Below are positions 53,818-64,000 of a stretch of 64,000 nt of DNA, piece by piece. The translations under genes and the position numbers were made by a program. Numbering within the stretch: position 1 is the stretch's first letter; each line of letters starts with the position of its first letter. Under the pieces are notes generated by a model that saw only the letters and a program-made list of their open reading frames with translations, did no database searches and was not told the DNA's origin. The DNA lies in NCBI RefSeq assembly GCF_029392895.1, contig NZ_CP114200.1, positions 3,255,001 through 3,319,000 on the forward strand, written 5' to 3'. Origin of the DNA: Streptomyces sp. 71268 (GTDB lineage: Bacteria; Actinomycetota; Actinomycetes; Streptomycetales; Streptomycetaceae).

Positions 53818-54967
53818 CTGACCTCAACCAATCCATACAACAGCGATAACCAGTAGGCGCCCCCGTCCCGCCTCCCCGACAACGACGACCCCGCGCCGTG
53901 CCCATCTCCGCGACGGTGGGCACGGGCGGGTCCCCCGTTCGCCGAGAGCCAGTGGAATTACTGACCCCGCGACCCGCGGATTCATAAATCCCCGCGATCC
54001 TTGGGCCGCTTCGGAAGTGAGCGTGCCAGGAGTGGCGGTGCGCGTCTACGCGGTCCACCCCTCAGCAAAGGGACCGGCACTTAGCGGACACCGAATCCAC
54101 TGGTAATTTCACTAGTAAATAGTCCGGCGAGTGACGCGTATACGCTGTATGGGCATATGCGACACGGCGCGCGCGGACCGTTTCCCGGGATCATCGCATT
54201 CGCGAACACCGGCACCGATTGCCGCCGGCTGGCGATCTTGGAATTGCTCGACCGGAACCCGCGACCCGGCCGGCCTCGGCCACCGCCCCGCGCCCCCACG
54301 ACCGCGAAGCCCCGGCACGCGCCCCGGGCGCGCACCGCGCCGTCGGGCCGGGCGCCGGGCCAACGCCCCGGCCGGCCCGTGTCCGCCCTGCGTCACCGGG
54401 CCCGTTCGAGCACCGGCACACGTACCGCACGACGTGCCGCCCCACCCGCACCACGCGCCTCAACCCACCGGCCCGCAGGCCGGATGCGGAACCTGGCGCA
54501 CGGAGCTAGCGGCGCGCCCGTCAACACGTCGATCGGCCGGTAGCGTTGGCCTCGAACAGCCCGTACGGTGCCGAAATGCGGGGCGGGGAAGCGTCACGGG
54601 GGACACTTCATGTGCCTGTTGACTTCGGTTTAGACGCGGTCAACTGGCCGGAGAACACCCCTCGTTCGCGCGCCCCATCCGCGAAGCACGCGGGGACGAA
54701 GCTCCGCTATGGAATCGAAAGTAGTGGTATATCCGCATCGATGCGCGGATGCCGGGAGACTAGTTGATATCAACGGAGTTCCCTCCCCCCGGCCTGCCGG
54801 GACCGTGGCATCAACTACCGCACGCCGACCCACCGCCCAACCCGCCGATATTGCGAATCGGCCAACTCTTGCGGGCCTTGTGCAGAGGCCCGGCCCCTAC
54901 TGACGCGGAGGCCACCGACAAGGCAAACTGACCGGTGCGAAGCGGAGACACTCGGCAAGGGGAGACC
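53818..54967. other. 1.15-kb region without a supported gene
   Basis: The longest open frames have Pro/Arg-rich, frame-shadow composition and no ribosome sites. Islands of low GC occur at 54090-54180 and 54600-54860. It contains the perfect palindromes gttgatatcaac (54763-54774) and gcatcgatgc (54735-54744), about 200 bp upstream of the second SARP gene. These are candidate operators. Confidence 0.5.
54763..54774. promoter_or_regulatory. 12-bp palindrome upstream of second SARP gene
   Basis: gttgatatcaac is a perfect 12-bp palindrome in an AT-rich island. A half-copy (atcaac) recurs at about 54809-54814. Possible operator for the regulator gene at 54968. Confidence 0.35.
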
Positions 54968-57889
54968 ATGGGCGACGATCAGGGGCAAGCGCACCAGTTG
55001 CGCTTCACCGTGCTCGGCCCCGTGCGGGCCTGGCGCGGCGACGTACCGCTCAACACAGGCTCGCCGCAACAACGCGCCCTCCTCGCCGCCCTGCTGCTGC
55101 GCGATGGCCGGACGGCCACCGCTGCCGAGCTCATCGACGGCCTGTGGGGGCACGAGCCCCCGGACGCCGCGATCGCCACGCTGCGCACGTACGCGTCGCG
55201 GCTACGGAAGTCCTTCGGGCCGGACGCGAGCACGCTGGTCAGCGAATCCGGCGGGTACGCCCTACAGGTCCACGCCGAGGCGCTCGACGTGGACCGCGCG
55301 GAACAGCTCGCGGGCCAGGCCGAGAAGGCGCGCGCGGGCGGCGAGCGGGCCCGGGCCCGCGAGCTGATCAGCCAGGCCCTGGACCTGTGGGACGGCGAGC
55401 CGCTGGCCGGCCTGCCCGGCCCGTACGCCGACAACCAGCGCACCCGGCTCCTGGAGTGGCGCCTCAGCCTCGTCGAGACCCGCCTCGACCTCGACCTCGA
55501 ACTGGGCCACCACACCGAGACCATCTCCGAGCTCACCGCGCTGACGGCGGCCCACCCGCTGCGCGAGCGACTGCGCGAACTGCTGATGCTGGCCCTGTAC
55601 CGCAGCGGCCGGCAGGCGGAGGCGCTCGCCGTCTACGCCGACACCCGCAAGCTGCTCGCCGACGAACTCGGGGTCGATCCACGCCCCGAGCTCTCCGAAC
55701 TCCAGCAGCGCATCCTGCAGGCGGACACCAACCTCAACGCGATGCCGACGGGCACCTCGTCCGCCTCACAGCCCGCCACCGTGCGACCCGCCCAGCTTCC
55801 GGCCACCGTCGCCGACTTCACGGGCCGCGCGGCCTTCGTCACGGAGCTGAGCGACCAGCTCGCCACGGCCGAGGGGCGCGTGATGGCCGTCTCCGCCGTC
55901 GCGGGCATCGGCGGCGTCGGCAAGACCACGCTCGCCGTCCACGTGGCGCACGCGGCACGCGCCCACTTCCCCGACGGGCAGCTGTACATCGACCTCCAGG
56001 GCGCCGGCCCCACCGCCGTGGAGCCGGAGGCCGTCCTCGCCTCCTTCCTGCGCGCCCTGGGCACGCCCGACGAGGCCATCCCGGACACCCTGGAGGACCG
56101 GGCCGCGCTCTACCGCTCCACGCTCGCCGGCCGCAAGGTCCTCACCCTCCTCGACAACGCGCGCGACGCGGCGCAGGTGCGCCCCCTGCTGCCCGGCGCC
56201 GAGGGTTGTGCCGCGCTGATCACCAGTCGCGCGCGCATGATCGACCTGGAGAGCGCGCACCTGGTCGACCTCGACGTCATGAGCCCCGAGGAGGCGCTCA
56301 TGCTCTTCACCCGCATCGTGGGTGCGGAGCGCGTCAACGCTGAGCGGGACGCGGCCATGGACGTGGTGGCCGCCTGTGGCTTCCTGCCGCTGGCGATCCG
56401 CATCGCCGCCTCCCGGCTGGCCTCGCGCCGCACCTGGACGGTCTCGGCGCTCGCCCGCAAGCTGGGCGACGAGCGCCGCCGGCTGGACGAGCTGCGCGCC
56501 GGCGACCTCGCGGTCAAGGCCACCTTCGAGCTGGGCTACGGCCAGTTGGAGCCGCAGCAGGCGCGCGCCTTCCGCCTGCTGGGCCTGCCCGACGGTCCCG
56601 ACATCTCGCTGGCCGCCGCGTCCGCGATGCTCGACATGGACCCGGACGACGCCGAGGAGCTGATCGAGTCCCTGGTCGACGCGTCACTCCTGGAGTCCGC
56701 CGCGCCGGGCCGCTACCGCTACCACGACCTGGTGAGGCTGTTCGCCCGCGCCTGCGCGGAGCGCGACGAGCAGCCGCCGTCGGAGCGCGCCGCCGCGATG
56801 TCGCGGCTGCTGGACTTCTACCTGGCGTCCGCGGCCCGGGTGTACGCGATCGAGCGCCCCGGGGACCGCGTCGTGGACCACCTGGCCCCCACGACCTACC
56901 CGGGGCTGGCCTTCTCGGACCGCGAGGCCGCGCTGGACTGGCTGTTCGCGGAGGCCACCTGCATCCTGGCGACGGCCCGCCAGCTCGCCGGCGGCGACAC
57001 CCTGCGCCGGGCCGTCGACCTCCTTCAGGCCACCCGCGACCTGGCCGAGTCGGGCACCTACTCACACCAGTGCCTGCAGGCGGGCACCGTGCTCCTGCAG
57101 GCCGCCCAGCAAGCCGGGGACACCCGGGCCGAGGGCAGGGCCCGCACGGTGCTGACGTTCGCGCACAGTCTCTCGGGCCGGTTCGACAAGGCCGACGAGG
57201 AAGCCCAGCACGCCATGCTCCTCGGCGTGGCCAGCAACGACCCGGTGCCCTGCGGTCAGGCGGCCAACGAGCGCGGGATTATCGCGATTTACCACAGCCG
57301 GCACGACGACGCCGAGGCGTACCTGACGCGTGCCCTCGAAGCCTTCCGGGCCGACGAGAACCGCCCCGGTGAGGCGAGCGCGCTGTGCAACCTGTCCCGG
57401 GTCCACGTGTCCCTGGGCAACACCGACAGCGCGGTTCGACTCGCCGAGCAGGCGCTGACCATCTACCGACAGCTCGGGGTCACCTTCCGCCTGGCCAACG
57501 GCCTGTACGCCTACGGCCTCGCCTTGCGGCACGCCGGGCAGTTGGACATGGCGCTCACGCAGTTCACCAACGCGCTCACGGTATTCCGCGAGAACCGGCA
57601 ACGCCTGTGGGAAGGCATGACGTTGTACCGGCTCGCCGAGGTATATCTCGCGGCCGGAGAGGCGGCGCACGCCGCCACCAATGCGGAACAGGCGCTTTCG
57701 TATTTGCGGGGCATCGGCGGCGAATGGCGTCGCGGAAATGTGCTGACGGTACTCGGGCGGTCACTCGACGCAATCGGGCAGCCTGGTCGCGCGCACGCCT
57801 GCTGGAATGAGGCGCTCGCGATTTTCGACCAGTTGGGCGCCGCGGAAGCGGACGCCGTGCGTCAACTCCTCTCTCCCGCCGCCGCGTAG
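54968..57889 (+). CDS. second AfsR/SARP-type regulator (BTAD, NB-ARC, TPR)
   Basis: 973 aa from ATG 54968 (AAGGGGAG upstream). Domain order is as in the gene at 48570: DNA-binding start LRFTVLGPVRAWRGDVPLNTG (~15-35), BTAD, Walker A GIGGVGKTT (~318-326), LTLLDNARDAAQVRPLLPG, then C-terminal TPR-like repeats (IYHSRHDDAEAYLTRALEAFRADE, LSRVHVSLGNTDSAVRLAEQAL). Near-identity in the BTAD and ATPase parts and divergence in the TPR part suggest duplication followed by change in the sensed signal. The DGHAT-repeat peptide gene starts 221 bp downstream in the same orientation. Confidence 0.93.
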   Translation: MGDDQGQAHQLRFTVLGPVRAWRGDVPLNTGSPQQRALLAALLLRDGRTATAAELIDGLWGHEPPDAAIATLRTYASRLRKSFGPDASTLVSESGGYALQVHAEALDVDRAEQLAGQAEKARAGGERARARELISQALDLWDGEPLAGLPGPYADNQRTRLLEWRLSLVETRLDLDLELGHHTETISELTALTAAHPLRERLRELLMLALYRSGRQAEALAVYADTRKLLADELGVDPRPELSELQQRILQADTNLNAMPTGTSSASQPATVRPAQLPATVADFTGRAAFVTELSDQLATAEGRVMAVSAVAGIGGVGKTTLAVHVAHAARAHFPDGQLYIDLQGAGPTAVEPEAVLASFLRALGTPDEAIPDTLEDRAALYRSTLAGRKVLTLLDNARDAAQVRPLLPGAEGCAALITSRARMIDLESAHLVDLDVMSPEEALMLFTRIVGAERVNAERDAAMDVVAACGFLPLAIRIAASRLASRRTWTVSALARKLGDERRRLDELRAGDLAVKATFELGYGQLEPQQARAFRLLGLPDGPDISLAAASAMLDMDPDDAEELIESLVDASLLESAAPGRYRYHDLVRLFARACAERDEQPPSERAAAMSRLLDFYLASAARVYAIERPGDRVVDHLAPTTYPGLAFSDREAALDWLFAEATCILATARQLAGGDTLRRAVDLLQATRDLAESGTYSHQCLQAGTVLLQAAQQAGDTRAEGRARTVLTFAHSLSGRFDKADEEAQHAMLLGVASNDPVPCGQAANERGIIAIYHSRHDDAEAYLTRALEAFRADENRPGEASALCNLSRVHVSLGNTDSAVRLAEQALTIYRQLGVTFRLANGLYAYGLALRHAGQLDMALTQFTNALTVFRENRQRLWEGMTLYRLAEVYLAAGEAAHAATNAEQALSYLRGIGGEWRRGNVLTVLGRSLDAIGQPGRAHACWNEALAIFDQLGAAEADAVRQLLSPAAA

Positions 57890-58110
57890 TTCTGGTCCAT
57901 ACCCTCCTACGCTGGCCGTTCATCGATCGTTTATCACTGCACGGCAGTCTCTGTGGCGTCGATCCGTCGCGTCGGGGGGCAGGCGGGTCGATCAGATGGC
58001 CACACCGTTATGGTGAACGGCCCTGAATGCCCGTCCGGCCGCCCACGGGGGAGCGACTGGGCGGGCACTTCTGACCCCTTCACTGCACGACTAACGGGAG
58101 GACCCGCACC

Positions 58111-58359
58111 ATGACTGACAACCAGACTGCCCAGATAGAGCCACAGGACGACACCGTTACCGAGGCGGACATCAGGTCCCTGGACGGGCACGCCACCGGC
58201 GCCCCCATCCGCCCGGACAAGTGGAAGAAGCCCGCGCCCGTGCTGCCGCAGGACGGTCACGCCACCGGCGCGCCCACCACCCTGGGCGACGGTCACGCCA
58301 CCGGAGCGCCCGCGGTCGCCCTCGGCGACGGGCACGCCACGTCCGAGCCGCAGGGCTAG
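58111..58359 (+). CDS. DGHATGAP-repeat small protein (82 aa)
   Basis: 82 aa from ATG 58111 (GGGAGG upstream). The hydrophilic N-terminus MTDNQTAQIEPQDDTVTEAD lacks a signal peptide. Four repeats follow: LDGHATGAPI, QDGHATGAPT, GDGHATGAPA and GDGHATSEPQ, at DNA positions 58183, 58252, 58288 and 58327. I recall small Streptomyces proteins with repeated D-(N/S)-H-A-T motifs, loosely labelled sigma-like, but their function is unknown to me. Leader plus repeated core units resembles precursors of cleaved or modified peptides. It is next to a TPR-type regulator and a second, secreted DGH-motif peptide. Confidence 0.82.
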   Translation: MTDNQTAQIEPQDDTVTEADIRSLDGHATGAPIRPDKWKKPAPVLPQDGHATGAPTTLGDGHATGAPAVALGDGHATSEPQG

Positions 58360-58391
58360 GCGGCTTCTCGACATCTTTCCTGGGGGATAAC

Positions 58392-58446
58392 TGCAGGGAC
58401 CGGCATCGTCGGCACGGAGGGGGCGCCGACGCGGCTGGTCCCTGCA
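58392..58446 (+). terminator. long nested hairpin after the repeat-protein gene
   Basis: Outer stem tgcagggacc (58392-58401) with ggtccctgca (58437-58446), exact over 10 bp. Inner stem cgtcggc/gccgacg encloses acggaggggg-like loop bases. It could be a terminator or a processing/regulatory structure between the two peptide genes. Confidence 0.7.
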
Positions 58447-58572
58447 CCCATGAGGATCGCTAGTCGAAATCGGCCAAGGTTCACGCCACTTCTGGCCGCT
58501 TGATCAAAAAGAATCACCGCCGTCATTACGTTCCTGTCACGAGGCATACTCACCCCCGCTTAAGGAGCTCTC

Positions 58573-58758
58573 ATGAGTGACACCAGAAAGGCGTGTGCGA
58601 CACTCGCCCTTGCCGCCGCCGCGGTCCTCTTCGCCGGTTCTTCCGCGGTGGCCGATGGCCACACCACCATCGCGCCGATGGATGGCCACGTGACGGGTGT
58701 ACAGGCTCATGACAGCGACACCCCTCCGGCGATACCGCTGGACGGCCACGCTTCCTGA
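58573..58758 (+). CDS. secreted DGH-motif peptide precursor (61 aa)
   Basis: 61 aa from ATG 58573 (AAGGAG 8 bases upstream). A Sec signal is clear: basic MSDTRKA, hydrophobic CATLALAAAAVLFAG, and a cleavage site after SSAVA (predicted between residues 27 and 28). The mature peptide of ~34 residues would begin DGHTTIAPMDGHVTG and end LDGHAS, so it holds three variants of the motif repeated in the neighbouring 82-aa protein. There are no Cys residues in the mature part. Three Asp-Gly-His units could bind metal or be recognition sites. Possibly an exported signal, a metal-binding peptide or a surface peptide. Confidence 0.82.
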   Translation: MSDTRKACATLALAAAAVLFAGSSAVADGHTTIAPMDGHVTGVQAHDSDTPPAIPLDGHAS

Positions 58759-58921
58759 GCACAACGCGCTGCGACGGCGGAGTCCAACCCCGAGGGGCAG
58801 GCTCCACCGTCGCATGTGTCTGTGTTGTCGGGGCCGCGCCGTCCAACCGACCGTGAACAGCCGGCCTTTGTCGTTCACGCACGCCCCGCCGCGCACGCGG
58901 CTCCGACGAGCCGACCCCGCC

Positions 58922-59545
58922 TCAGCTCGCGGACTTGGACGCGCTCGTCACCTGGCAGGTGTAGTACGTCTGCTCGCTGAAGGTGTGGTAGCTCGACAAC
59001 GTGACGGTCTGGGACTGGCCGGGGCCCACCGTGACGCGCTCGTAGTCGGTGCCCAGCGTCTGGCTGTTGGAGCTGGCCTCCCACTTGACGGTGACCGAGT
59101 AGTCGTACGTCGTGACCGTGGACGGGTTGTGCACCGTGACGTCGTACTGGAGCTGGCTGGTCGACTGGTCGTAGCGGCAGTTGCTGCCGTTCGTCTCGCC
59201 GGTCACGTCACCGTCGTAGGTCGGCTCGGTCGGGGTGGGGGACGGCGTCGGGGTGGAGTCGTAACCGGAGGACGTGCCGCCGTTGTACGAGCCGCCGCTG
59301 TAGGAGCCGCCTCCGTACGAGCCGCCCCCGTAGTCGCCGCCGGATGAGCTGTCACCTGACGAACTGCCGCCCGACGAACTGCCGCCGGACGAACTGCCCG
59401 AGACGAAGCCGTCGCTGGACGACGACGAGCTGCTGTCGTTGTCGTCGCAGCCGCCGCCCCCGCTGCGCCGGGCGCCGGTCAGGGCGATAAAGACGACGGC
59501 GACCATGGCGACCACCCGCAGGTGCCGTCGGCGACGCACATTCAT
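58922..59545 (-). CDS. secreted or membrane-anchored Ser/Gly-rich protein
   Basis: 207 aa from ATG 59545. A basic MNVRRRRHLR and a hydrophobic VVAMVAVVFIALTG form a signal or anchor. A Cys follows in GGGGCDDND. Next are SSSSSSSDGFVSGSSSGG and about ten (G/S)-(G/S)-G-S-Y/S-type repeats, then a Thr/Pro linker and a ~95-residue beta-rich domain (LQYDVTVHNPSTVTTYDYSVTVKWEAS) of immunoglobulin-like look with two Cys (NCRY, YTCQV). Resembles cell-surface or extracellular-matrix proteins. It ends about 160 bp from the secreted peptide gene, in convergent orientation. Confidence 0.75.
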   Translation of the reverse strand: MNVRRRRHLRVVAMVAVVFIALTGARRSGGGGCDDNDSSSSSSSDGFVSGSSSGGSSSGGSSSGDSSSGGDYGGGSYGGGSYSGGSYNGGTSSGYDSTPTPSPTPTEPTYDGDVTGETNGSNCRYDQSTSQLQYDVTVHNPSTVTTYDYSVTVKWEASSNSQTLGTDYERVTVGPGQSQTVTLSSYHTFSEQTYYTCQVTSASKSAS

Positions 59546-59948
59546 GAAATACCCCCGTGGAAAAGACCGTTACAAGCCAATAAATGCCTATTGACGAGTG
59601 CACGCCAGCATAGAGCAACGGAGCGACGGCACCGACCCCCTCGGGGGAGGGCCGCGTCGGCCCTGCGCCCGGCCCGAATGGGTGCGGGGTGAACCCGGCC
59701 GCAGCACCTGGCGGGAGTGCGTGGCGGGACGCCGTCCGGACGGTGCCGGACCGCTGGGTGATCACCCGCGGCGGGTCTGCATTCCACCACGCGCCGAGGC
59801 CGAGATCGGTTCCCTCCCGCCCCTTTGATTCATCTCTTCACCAACTCCCCCCGCACCGTTACCCAGTGTGTTCCCCGCGTGGCAGGCCCGCCGGGGCGGG
59901 CGTAGCGTCGAAAGGGAGAGCGCGTACGCGACAGGCGAGGAGTCGGGG
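59546..59948. other. divergent intergenic region
   Basis: No gene supported. Next to the Ser/Gly-rich gene there is AT-rich promoter-like DNA (59550-59610). GAGGAG at about 59937-59942 is the ribosome site for the membrane protein at 59949. Confidence 0.4.
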
Positions 59949-61152
59949 ATGGTCCGCAACGTCTTCGGGAGCCTCATCGCTCTCATCGGAGCGACGGCCG
60001 TCGTCCGGAGCCCCTTCCGTGCCTGGTACGACGGCCGTCACGGGCGCGACGTGCGGGTGGACGACCTGTTCGGCGGGCTCGACGGCGGGCGCGGCGTCGA
60101 GGTGAGCCTGCTGCGCTCGCTGTTCCTGCCCATGGCCTGCGCCGGGCTGATCGCGCTGGTGGGCCTGGTGCTGCGGTCGCGGCCGCTGGTCGCGCTGGGT
60201 GGCCTGGTGGCACTGGGCTTCACCGTGCTGTGGATGGTCCGCCAGGGCCAGGCCGCCGGCAGCCTGACGGTGGACGGCGAGGGCAACGGCCTGGGCCTCG
60301 GGGTCGCGGGCGCGCTCGGTGGCTCGATACTGCTGCTGATCGCGGCGGCCCTGATGAGCGGGCGCCCCGCGCGCCGGGGCCGGCACGCGCTGACCGGCGA
60401 GCGGGCGGAGGAGACGTACGGCGGGTACGGCGAGTATGGCGAATACGGAGCGCGTCCGGGGCCCGCCGGCCCGGGCGGATACAGCGGGCCGGGCGGGTAC
60501 GGCGGCCCGGGCGGGTACGGCGGTCCGCCACCACCGGCCGGCGGCCCGGGCGGCGGCTACGGGGCCGGCGCCGGTACGGGCGCGGGCTCCGGTGCCGGGC
60601 ACGGCAGGCCCGTCGAGCGGCGGCCCGGCCTCGCGCGGGACGGCGAGCCGCCGTTGCCCGCGGGCTACGCGGCCGGGGCGTTCCAGCGCGACCCGCACGA
60701 GCCGGAGGCGTACCCGCGGGACCTGTACGCGCCGCGGCCCCAGTCCGCGCCGCGGGGGCCCGGGGCGCGCGCCGGCGCGCGCCCGCCGTACGCGACCGGG
60801 ACCGGGGCCGGTGCCAGCGCGAGCAGCGCCCCCACCCCCCGCGTCACCTGGCCCGCCGCCCCGGAGGCCGAGCGCGAGGACAAGACGATCGAGATGCCAC
60901 CGGTCACGGACGACACCCCCGCCCCGGCCCAGCCCCCCCACCGGCCAGCTCTCCCCCGCCCCGGACGCCCCCGGCCAGGCCCGCGAGGCCGACCCGGCAC
61001 CCACATACGACCCCGCCTACGACACCGGCGACGAGCCCTCGCGGGGCGGGCCCGAGACCGCGCCGTGGCCCGGGCCGGGCGCCCCGCCCGAGTCGGACGC
61101 CGAGCGGACGCTGCCGCAGCCCATCCGGCGCGAGGACGACGAGACGCCCTAA
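59949..61152 (+). pseudogene. four-helix membrane protein with long tail, frameshifted at a C-run
   Basis: From ATG 59949, three to four hydrophobic segments lie in the first ~140 residues, followed by a Gly/Tyr/Pro-rich tail (YGGYGEYGEYG, repeated GPGGYGG). In frame one the tail reads EDKTIEMPPVTDDTPAPAQPP and then turns into Arg/Pro-rich shadow. In the next frame, coding-like sequence resumes as TGQLSPAPDAPGQAREADPAP and ends REDDETP at stop 61150-61152. The join is at seven consecutive C (60933-60939); six would restore a ~400-aa protein. Function unknown; slipped-strand mutation, phase variation or sequence error are all possible. Confidence 0.7.
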
Positions 61153-61539
61153 CGAGACCCCCTGACGGGACCACCTGCCGAGGCCCCAGGCGGGGTCAGG
61201 ACGGACCGTACGCGGAGAGTTCGGGCCCCGGCCCCGCCCCCGGCCGTCGGCCTGGTGCGACAGCGCAGACGAGACGCACAGGGCGCACAGGGCACACAGG
61301 ACGTACGGGGCGCACAAGGGACAGCAGGGGAACGGGGGGCGGCGAGGCGTACGGGCGGGGCGGCGAACCGTACGGGCGACGGCAGGCCGTGCGAGGAACG
61401 GGCGCGGCCAAGGGGCGTGCGCCCGCGCACGGCCGACCAGGGGCGGGCGACAACGGCGGCGCTCGGCCGGCGCCCCCACGGGCCCCGGGCCGGCGCGCGG
61501 CGCGCCGGGAGCGCCCCGGAGTGTGCGGCGGCGCGCGGG
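61153..61539. other. gap between membrane protein and kinase genes
   Basis: No gene supported. It contains five 9-bp tandem units (gcgcacagg type) at 61274-61318 and two copies of cgtacgggcg (61348 and 61368 region). It lies between convergent genes. Confidence 0.5.
61274..61318. repeat. 9-bp tandem repeat, five copies
   Basis: acgcacagg, gcgcacagg, gcacacagg, acgtacggg, gcgcacaag in direct succession. Confidence 0.75.

Positions 61540-64000
<2,461 letters not shown>

Noticed and set aside
54131..54622. 163-codon forward frame upstream of the second SARP gene
   Set aside because: Pro/Arg/Thr-rich, no ribosome site, no family; similar frames are open in the other phases too.
57958..57993. 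Two gtcgatc words upstream of the DGHATGAP gene as a possible SARP direct-repeat site
   Set aside because: They are 29 bp apart and not in the ~11-bp periodic spacing expected for SARP operators.
58450..58503. 17-codon ORF (MRIASRNRPRF...) between the two DGH-motif genes
   Set aside because: Starts inside the base of the hairpin with no ribosome site; chance is likely.

Overview
The window is high-GC actinobacterial DNA, almost certainly from a Streptomyces chromosome. The evidence is the third-position G/C bias, many GTG starts, AfsR/SARP-type regulators with NB-ARC and TPR regions, a TipA-like regulator, an XRE-DUF5753/DUF397 pair, FO synthase (F420 pathway), a GOLPH3-like protein and a kinase-PQQ fusion. 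I count about 44 protein genes, one tRNA and one probable gene remnant. No rRNA, CRISPR array, transposase or integrase was seen.

Left part (1-11.5 kb). A TetR regulator, a secreted or membrane-anchored M6-like metalloprotease, and a second TetR regulator with a striking operator cluster that faces two small membrane proteins. Then a tRNA-Arg(CCT) with a strong terminator, followed by a patchy, less GC-biased stretch: an orphan gene ending in a 52-bp perfect palindrome, a decayed gene, and a DUF234-type ATPase. A two-gene operon follows, encoding an unknown protein and a sacsin-like HATPase with a C-terminal DUF3883 (NOV) domain. This stretch looks like accessory DNA next to a tRNA gene.

11.5-17.4 kb is an arsenic locus: arsM-like methyltransferase, ACR3 efflux pump, ArsR and LMW-PTP-type arsenate reductase, with two further methyltransferases and a 51-codon gene overlapping one of them. 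17.4-28 kb holds a trypsin-like lipoprotein, RecQ, OsmC, a TipA-like MerR regulator coupled to a GT1 glycosyltransferase, a PobA-like flavin hydroxylase and a large membrane protein.

28-46 kb is mostly core-like: a D-Ala-D-Ala carboxypeptidase with a very long repetitive N-terminus, GOLPH3-like protein, XRE/DUF397 pair, PLP aminotransferase, ADP-ribosylglycohydrolase, GH114 lipoprotein, an AraC-effector regulator split by an apparent frameshift, FO synthase, an F420-type LLM oxidoreductase and a Tat-exported PHP phosphoesterase.

46-59 kb is the most unusual region: an APC permease, two paralogous BTAD/NB-ARC/TPR regulators about 3.4 kb apart, a TrmB/LuxR-like regulator and two overlapping GNAT-like genes. 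Immediately downstream of the second large regulator are two small genes whose products repeat the motif Asp-Gly-His-(Ala/Val/Thr)-(Thr/Ser). One product lacks a signal peptide and one has a clear Sec signal. I propose this as a candidate peptide-signalling or secreted-peptide system. The window ends with a Ser/Gly-rich secreted protein, a membrane protein gene with a C-run frameshift, and a Ser/Thr kinase-PQQ protein that runs off the right edge.
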